DNA from: Achromobacter veterisilvae
GTDB lineage: Bacteria > Pseudomonadota > Gammaproteobacteria > Burkholderiales > Burkholderiaceae_B
Reading direction: 5' to 3'
NCBI RefSeq assembly: GCF_900496975.1
Contig: NZ_UFQC01000040.1
Span: 1 to 59,006, forward strand
Length of the DNA: 59,006 nucleotides
Shown here: positions 54,880-59,006 of the stretch, piece after piece
Layout of the letters: each line of letters starts with the position of its first letter
Numbering within the stretch: the stretch's first letter is position 1
Translations under genes and position numbers: made by a program
Notes under the pieces: model-generated
Databases searched by the model: none
What the model was told of the DNA's origin: nothing
Seen by the model: the letters and a program-made list of their open reading frames with translations, nothing else

Positions 54880-54900
54880 GTCTGGCTTCGCCGAATGCCA
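54872..54900 (-). promoter_or_regulatory. Sigma-70-like promoter of the mgtC leader transcript
   Basis: Minus-strand -10 is TATACT (54877-54872), with TGGCAT 17 bases upstream as a poor -35. Predicted start near 54865, giving a leader of about 277 bases to ATG 54588. Confidence 0.5.
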
Positions 54901-55047
54901 GGGTAAACACTGATAAAGCCGGATTTTTCCGTGCCATTCCCCGCGGTTCGAACCAGGTTTCAGGTAGTATTCAGGTTCCAGTAAGAAAGAGAGCAAGGTG
55001 GATGCGCCGCCGCAACGCTGCCCGGCAGCCGGCGCCGTCCGCCATTT

Positions 55048-55314
55048 ATGACCGACGACCCTCCCTCTGACAAGGCGCCGCGCCGGCGCCCGACTCCCCC
55101 TCCCGGCATCGCCGCGGCGCCCGCCGCAAGCCTGTCCCACGATCCGTTCCCGTCCATGGCGGCCCTGCCGCGCCCGGGCTGCCGCGCTCCGCCGCGCGCC
55201 GCCCCGCGGGCCTTTGCGCGCCTGTGCCGCAGGCCTTGCGCCCATCGCGCGTCCTTCCCCTTCGATCCTGGCGGCGCCATGTCGCGCCGCGTCACGCTTT
55301 CCGTGGAACCTTGA
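55048..55314 (+). CDS. Proline/arginine-rich leader ORF overlapping the terC start (MgtL-like opening)
   Basis: 88 codons, ATG 55048 to TGA 55312-55314, whose last base is the first base of the terC ATG. It opens [19 protein letters not shown]: an acidic/proline stretch followed by P-R-R-R, the same order as the Mg2+-sensing MgtL leader of enterobacteria. A perfect GGCGCC/GGCGCC hairpin covers codons 9-15. The remainder is Pro/Ala/Arg-rich with several Cys and no domain. Ribosome site poor. It may be a leader peptide whose translation gates terC, or a spurious frame; the stop/start overlap favours coupling. Confidence 0.4.
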   Translation: MTDDPPSDKAPRRRPTPPPGIAAAPAASLSHDPFPSMAALPRPGCRAPPRAAPRAFARLCRRPCAHRASFPFDPGGAMSRRVTLSVEP

Positions 55315-56891
55315 TGATTTTCGATTGGATGTCCGATCCCACCGCCTGGCTGGGCCTGGCGACCCTGGTCGTGCTTGAAATCGTGCTGGGCATCGACAAC
55401 CTGGTGTTCATCGCCATCCTGGCGGACAAACTGCCGCCCGCGCAGCGCAACCGCGCCCGCATGATCGGCCTGACGCTGGCGATGGTCATGCGCCTGGGCC
55501 TGCTCGCCAGCATCGCCTGGGTGGTCACCCTGACCGAGCCCCTTTTCACGCTGCTGAGCGCCGAGATCTCCGGCCGCGACCTGATCCTGATCCTGGGCGG
55601 CCTGTTCCTGCTTTTCAAGGGCACGATGGAACTGCACGAACGGGTGGAGGGCGGCGCCGGGCACGACGCCGGCCACCGGCCGCAGCACGCGGTGTTCTGG
55701 CAGGTGATCCTGCAGATCGTGGTGCTGGACGCGGTGTTCTCGCTGGATTCCGTGATCACCGCCGTGGGCATGGTGCAGGACCTGAGCATCATGATGATCG
55801 CGGTGGTGCTGGCGATGGCGGTGATGATGCTGGCCAGCCGTCCGCTGATGGGCTTCGTGGCCCGCCACCCGACGGTGGTGATCCTGTGCCTGGGCCTGCT
55901 GCTGATGATCGGCTTCAGCCTGGTGGCCGAAGGCCTGGGCTTCCACGTGCCCAAGGGCTACCTGTATGCCGCCATCGGTTTCTCGATCCTGATCGAACTG
56001 TTCAACCAGTTGGCGCGCCGCAACCGCGCCCGCGGCACCCATGCCCTGGGCCGCCGGCAGCGCGCGGCGCAAGCCGTGCTGCGCCTGTTGCGCGCCCGGC
56101 CCGCGGGGCAGGACGGCGGACAGGCGGACGAGATGATCGCGCTGGTCGACGGCGCCGGCGGCGAGCCCGCGTTCGCGCCCGAGGAAAGCACCATGATCGA
56201 ACGCGTGCTGTCCATCGGCGCGCGCGACGTGCGGTCCATCATGGTGCCGCGCGGCGATATCGCCTGGCTGGACGTGGCCGATACGCCCGAGACCGTCGTG
56301 CGCAAGTTCGGCACCGGCCATTCGCGCCTGCCGCTGTGCGCGCGCGACCCGGCCAACGTGCTGGGCGTGCTGCATTTCAAGGACGTGCTGCCGCTGCTGC
56401 GCAACCCCGGCCCGATCGACCTGGTGGAGCTGGCGCGCGAACCGCGCTACGTGATGGAGACCACGCCGGTGCTCAAGGTGCTGGACGAACTGCGCGCCTG
56501 CCGCGACCACATGCTGATCGTGGTGGACGAGCACGGCGTGTGCGAAGGCCTGGTCACGCCCATGGACGTGCTGACGGCGGTGGCGGGCGACCTGCCCGAG
56601 CACCAGGAGGACCGGCCCGAGGCGTTGCAGTTGTCGGACGGCTCATGGCTGCTGGACGGACGCCTGGCGGTGGGCGAGGCCGCGCGCCTGCTGGACGCGC
56701 CGGCGCTGGCCGACGACTATCCGGACGCCACGCTGGCGGGCTGCCTGCTGCGCGCGGGCGGGCGGATCCCCGAAGCCGGCGAGACGATTCCCTGGCGCGA
56801 CTGGCGCTTCGAAGTGACCCGGCGCGACGGCCTGCGCATCGACCAGGTCCGCGCCAGCCTGGCCGGGCAAGAGGCCGCCCGGGCGGATTGA
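55314..56891 (+). CDS. TerC-family membrane protein with CBS pair and CorC/HlyC domain
   Basis: 525 residues. Residues 1-240 are a TerC membrane domain: [42 protein letters not shown] and [16 protein letters not shown], with the paired acidic DN/DS residues thought to bind metal. CBS pair about 300-425 ([47 protein letters not shown]). CorC/HlyC domain from 440 ([37 protein letters not shown]). The layout is that of YegH/YoaE. Likely exports or senses Mn2+, Ca2+ or Mg2+ with nucleotide control through CBS. The upstream leader is over 400 bases long. Confidence 0.93.
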   Translation: MIFDWMSDPTAWLGLATLVVLEIVLGIDNLVFIAILADKLPPAQRNRARMIGLTLAMVMRLGLLASIAWVVTLTEPLFTLLSAEISGRDLILILGGLFLLFKGTMELHERVEGGAGHDAGHRPQHAVFWQVILQIVVLDAVFSLDSVITAVGMVQDLSIMMIAVVLAMAVMMLASRPLMGFVARHPTVVILCLGLLLMIGFSLVAEGLGFHVPKGYLYAAIGFSILIELFNQLARRNRARGTHALGRRQRAAQAVLRLLRARPAGQDGGQADEMIALVDGAGGEPAFAPEESTMIERVLSIGARDVRSIMVPRGDIAWLDVADTPETVVRKFGTGHSRLPLCARDPANVLGVLHFKDVLPLLRNPGPIDLVELAREPRYVMETTPVLKVLDELRACRDHMLIVVDEHGVCEGLVTPMDVLTAVAGDLPEHQEDRPEALQLSDGSWLLDGRLAVGEAARLLDAPALADDYPDATLAGCLLRAGGRIPEAGETIPWRDWRFEVTRRDGLRIDQVRASLAGQEAARAD

Positions 56892-56933
56892 CCGCGGCGC
56901 GGGGGGCTTTGCAGCGCCGCCGTCGGCCGCCGG

Positions 56934-57374
56934 TCAACTGCATATCCGCCGCCAGGGCGCGATGCCGTTGGGCGGGCAATATCCCGCGCATGGAGTGGCG
57001 ATGGACGTGCCGCTCTGGCAGCGCAGTTCGGACGCCTTGGCGCCATACGGCACGGAGCCCTGGCAATCGCACATGGCCAGGCCGCTGCCCGAGGGCAGCT
57101 TCCCGGCCGCCTCGGGCGGTTCCGCCTTGTCCGCCCTTGGGGCCCCCTGGGGACGGGCGGCCGGCGGCGGCGGGTCGCCGTCATCTTTCCCGATGATGCC
57201 GCGCACTTTGGCGGCGGGCATGTTGCAGGCTTTGGCGATGGCTTTCACCGAACGTCCGTCGTCGGCCATGGACTGGATCTTCCTGTCGCTGCACGCGGCG
57301 TCGGCGCGCGGCAGCGCCAGCGCATACAAGGCCAAGGCGATGGCGGCGAGTAAGCCCGGTCTACGCAAGGTCAT
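56934..57374 (-). CDS. Secreted Cys-rich protein, unknown function
   Basis: 146 residues from ATG 57374 with AGGAG six bases upstream (GTG 57389 is less likely). Signal peptide 1-26 ends RADA. The mature protein has a short helix-turn-helix-like helical stretch (SVKAIAKACNMPAAKVRGIIGK), a Pro-rich linker (DDGDPPPPAARPQG) and a C-terminal Cys cluster (MCDCQG, LRCQSG, PCAGYCPPNG, RRICS). In all, eight cysteines, suggesting four disulfides in the periplasm or outside the cell. No family recognised. It is convergent with the terC gene. The 202 bases before it hold no sigma-54 site. Confidence 0.75.
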   Translation of the reverse strand: MTLRRPGLLAAIALALYALALPRADAACSDRKIQSMADDGRSVKAIAKACNMPAAKVRGIIGKDDGDPPPPAARPQGAPRADKAEPPEAAGKLPSGSGLAMCDCQGSVPYGAKASELRCQSGTSIATPCAGYCPPNGIAPWRRICS

Positions 57375-57576
57375 GGCGCGCTCCTGCACGAAAGCCCGAA
57401 TGAAGGAATAGGCCGCAAGCCCTAGGGCGAAGGCGGTCCGCGAAAAGCGTAGAGCCCGTCATTCGGCAGTGTCAATGCGCCCCGATTAAATCCTCCGGAA
57501 GGCCGGGATCGCTTGTGCGGCGGTCGTATCCATAGGGATGAGCCCGGCTTGGTGAGTCCGCAATGGCCCGCCCGCA

Positions 57577-58212
57577 CTACGCCGCGATCGCGCGGGCGCC
57601 GAACGCGTGGGCCGCGATGTCGGCCTCGGCCTTCGCTCGCGCCGCCTCCAGCGCCGCGGGGCCCCGGGCCGTGCCCTGGACGGAAAAGAACGTCACGTCC
57701 GCAAGCCCGATCGTGCCCAGCACATGCCGGAGATAGGGCGTCAGGAAATCCGGCTGGCGTTGCGCGCCGCTTTCCGAGAACTCGCCGCCGGACGAGATCG
57801 CGACGTACACCGGCCGGTCGGACAGGCTGCCCAGCTTGCCTTCGGCGGTGATGCGGAACGTGTGGCGCACGCGCACCACGTGATCGATCCAGGCCTTCAG
57901 GGAAGACGGCACCGTGAAGTTGTGCATCGGCGTGGCGATGACGATGTGGCTGGCGTCGCGCAGCGAGCGGATCAATTCCGCGGATTGGCGCAGCGCGCCG
58001 CGTCCCAGGACCTCGTCGGGCGGATCCTGCGGCGCGCTCAGGGTGGCGGCGTAGTCGGGGTCGACGTGGGGCAGGGCGGTGGCGTCCAGTTCGGTCACGG
58101 ACGGCGCAGCCCCGTCGGCCGCGCCGGCGATCCGCTCGACGATGCGTTGCGACAGGCGATAGCTTTCGGAGGCGCGGCCCCGGGGGCTGCAGATGATGCG
58201 CAGGATGGTCAT
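57577..58212 (-). CDS. azoR: FMN-dependent NADH-azoreductase
   Basis: 211 residues, flavodoxin-like. It starts LRIICSPRGRASESYRLSQ (FMN phosphate loop), followed by VIATPMHNFTVPSSLKAWIDHVVR, the AzoR/YwrO flavin signature, and ISSGGEFSE. It reduces quinones and azo compounds with NADH using FMN. ATG 58212 overlaps the GNAT stop by four bases, so the pair is an operon, divergent from a MocR regulator that may control it. Confidence 0.93.
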   Translation of the reverse strand: MTILRIICSPRGRASESYRLSQRIVERIAGAADGAAPSVTELDATALPHVDPDYAATLSAPQDPPDEVLGRGALRQSAELIRSLRDASHIVIATPMHNFTVPSSLKAWIDHVVRVRHTFRITAEGKLGSLSDRPVYVAISSGGEFSESGAQRQPDFLTPYLRHVLGTIGLADVTFFSVQGTARGPAALEAARAKAEADIAAHAFGARAIAA

Positions 58213-58658
58213 ACGGCGGGAGTTCCAGGTTTCTTGCTGAATCGGATGGCGCTGGTCAACAGGCCGGATCGGAAATAGAAGCGCTGGGCCAGGGCGTTGG
58301 CCAGGCCGGTGTCCAGCACCAATTGGGCGCAGCCGCTGTCGCGGGCGATGCCGTCCAGGGCCTCCAGCAGCCGGGCGCCCCAGTGATGGCCCCGGCGGGC
58401 GGGCGAGACGACCAGGTCGTCCACGTAGAGAAAGCGGCCGTAGATCAGGTTTTCCTGGAACCGGTAGCCGGCCAGCGCCACGGCCTGGCCGGCCTCCATG
58501 GCGGCCAGCAGGCGGTAGCGTTCATGGCGCATGCGGCCGACGCGCTCGATGAAGTCGGCCTCGTCCGCCAGGTGGGGACGCAATTCGCGCATCAGCGGCA
58601 GGCAGGCCCGCAGTTCGTCGGGGGTCTCGATATGGCGCAGGGATGTGTCGTGTGTCAT
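58209..58658 (-). CDS. GNAT-family N-acetyltransferase
   Basis: 149 residues from ATG 58658 (58667 is an alternative; neither has a clear ribosome site). GNAT core: beta4 with YVDDLVVSPARRGHHWGARLLEAL, whose RRGxxxGxxL loop binds acetyl-CoA, followed by CAQLVLDTGLANALAQRFYFRSGL. Substrate unknown. The 65-base divergent region to the MocR gene is AT-rich and probably holds both promoters. First gene of GNAT-azoR. Confidence 0.9.
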   Translation of the reverse strand: MTHDTSLRHIETPDELRACLPLMRELRPHLADEADFIERVGRMRHERYRLLAAMEAGQAVALAGYRFQENLIYGRFLYVDDLVVSPARRGHHWGARLLEALDGIARDSGCAQLVLDTGLANALAQRFYFRSGLLTSAIRFSKKPGTPAV

Positions 58659-58723
58659 GGATGCCATGGTAGGCAGCGCATGACATAATTTGAAGGGCCA
58701 TAAAATGAAATTTGGACTATGCC

Positions 58724-59006
58724 ATGATCAGCCCTTCTTCCCTGGACCCGGCCGGCGCCGACCGCCCCTTGTACCGGCAGGTCTATGAGCGGTTTCGCGG
58801 CGCGATCGCCCAGGGCACGCTCAAGCCCGGCGACCGCGTTCCGTCCGCGCGGGCGCTGGCCAAGGAACTCGGCGTGGCGCGGGGCACGGTGGAGGTCGCG
58901 TATTCGCTGCTGGCCTCCGAGGGCTACATCCAGGCGCGCGGCCAGGCCGGCACGGTGGTGTCGCCCGGCCTGCAGCCGCAGGCGGCCGCCGCGGCGCCGC
59001 CGCCCG
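58724..59006 (+). CDS. MocR/PdxR-type GntR-family regulator, 3' end cut off by the window
   Basis: The first 94 residues are visible. A GntR winged helix-turn-helix (LYRQVYERFRGAIAQGTLKPGDRVPSARALAKELGVARGTVEVAYSLLASEGYI shown in part by its LKPGDRVPSARALA core) runs to about residue 75, then AGTVV and the start of a Pro/Ala linker. The aminotransferase-like domain expected of MocR proteins lies beyond the window, so the subclass is inferred from the HTH sequence and linker. Divergence from GNAT-azoR suggests it regulates that pair. Confidence 0.82.
   Translation, partial: MISPSSLDPAGADRPLYRQVYERFRGAIAQGTLKPGDRVPSARALAKELGVARGTVEVAYSLLASEGYIQARGQAGTVVSPGLQPQAAAAAPPP

Noticed and set aside
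54886..55313. yybP-ykoY (manganese) riboswitch in the terC leader
   Set aside because: The conserved motifs of that aptamer are not present; the long leader is better described by the MgtL-like ORF.

Overview
The window is very GC-rich and gene-dense, with no rRNA, tRNA, insertion sequence or phage gene that I can see. Codon use, gene content (extra rpoN, Ku/LigD, GlgE pathway, DUF883 and DUF3309 proteins, FUSC pump, MocR regulator) and family relationships suggest a chromosome of a Bordetella/Achromobacter-type betaproteobacterium. The genus is an inference, not something the sequence states.

Layout. 1-7671 is a regulatory head: a truncated DUF2325 gene, a soluble hybrid histidine kinase, an rpoN homologue, and two divergent sigma-54 activators, one free-standing and one a response regulator. 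7674-17290 is a run of small stress-type genes (Cys-repeat periplasmic protein, DUF378, DUF4142, DUF883, a 21-Cys copper-storage-like protein, several disordered peptides) mixed with an SDR oxidoreductase, ku-ligD and a type IB topoisomerase. 17435-22682 holds a 2-hydroxyacid dehydrogenase, a universal stress protein, a FUSC membrane protein and an EAL phosphodiesterase. 23149-42227 is one eight-gene minus-strand operon, glgA-glgE-treS/mak-glgB-glgX-treZ-malQ-treY. 42434-46115 is a divergent plus-strand set led by a pyruvate-oxidase-like TPP enzyme. 46099-49084 is ybhP-clsB-ybhN. 49250-59006 is more ordinary: a dipeptide-type ABC ATPase, a TonB receptor, an mgtC-like operon and a TerC/CBS gene with long leaders, azoR/GNAT and the start of a MocR regulator.

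The main discovery is that at least 14 sites matching the sigma-54 (-24/-12) promoter (GG-N10-GC, mostly GGGCACG-N4-TTGCT) sit 20-55 bases upstream of start codons. They lie in front of nearly every stress gene or operon between 4955 and 49084: rpoN itself (a perfect TGGCACG-N4-TTGCA), the small stress genes, ku-ligD, topoisomerase IB, the copper protein, the whole glycogen/trehalose operon, the TPP-enzyme operon and ybhP-clsB-ybhN. Several are back-to-back divergent pairs. Genes outside that set (hydroxyacid dehydrogenase, usp, FUSC, EAL, ABC, TonB, mgtC, terC, azoR) show no such site.

The simplest reading is a self-contained sigma-54 stress regulon: kinase -> activator(s) -> dedicated, autoactivating RpoN -> DNA-end repair, supercoil relaxation, glycogen/trehalose storage, membrane cardiolipin remodelling and disordered protectant peptides. 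A similar gene set in Pseudomonas aeruginosa (around PA2134-PA2190) is, from memory, RpoS-dependent, so this would be a rewired version. A second notable region is 54589-55314. It has overlapping divergent promoters, an attenuator-like leader on the mgtC side and an MgtL-like acidic/proline/arginine leader ORF that overlaps the terC start codon.
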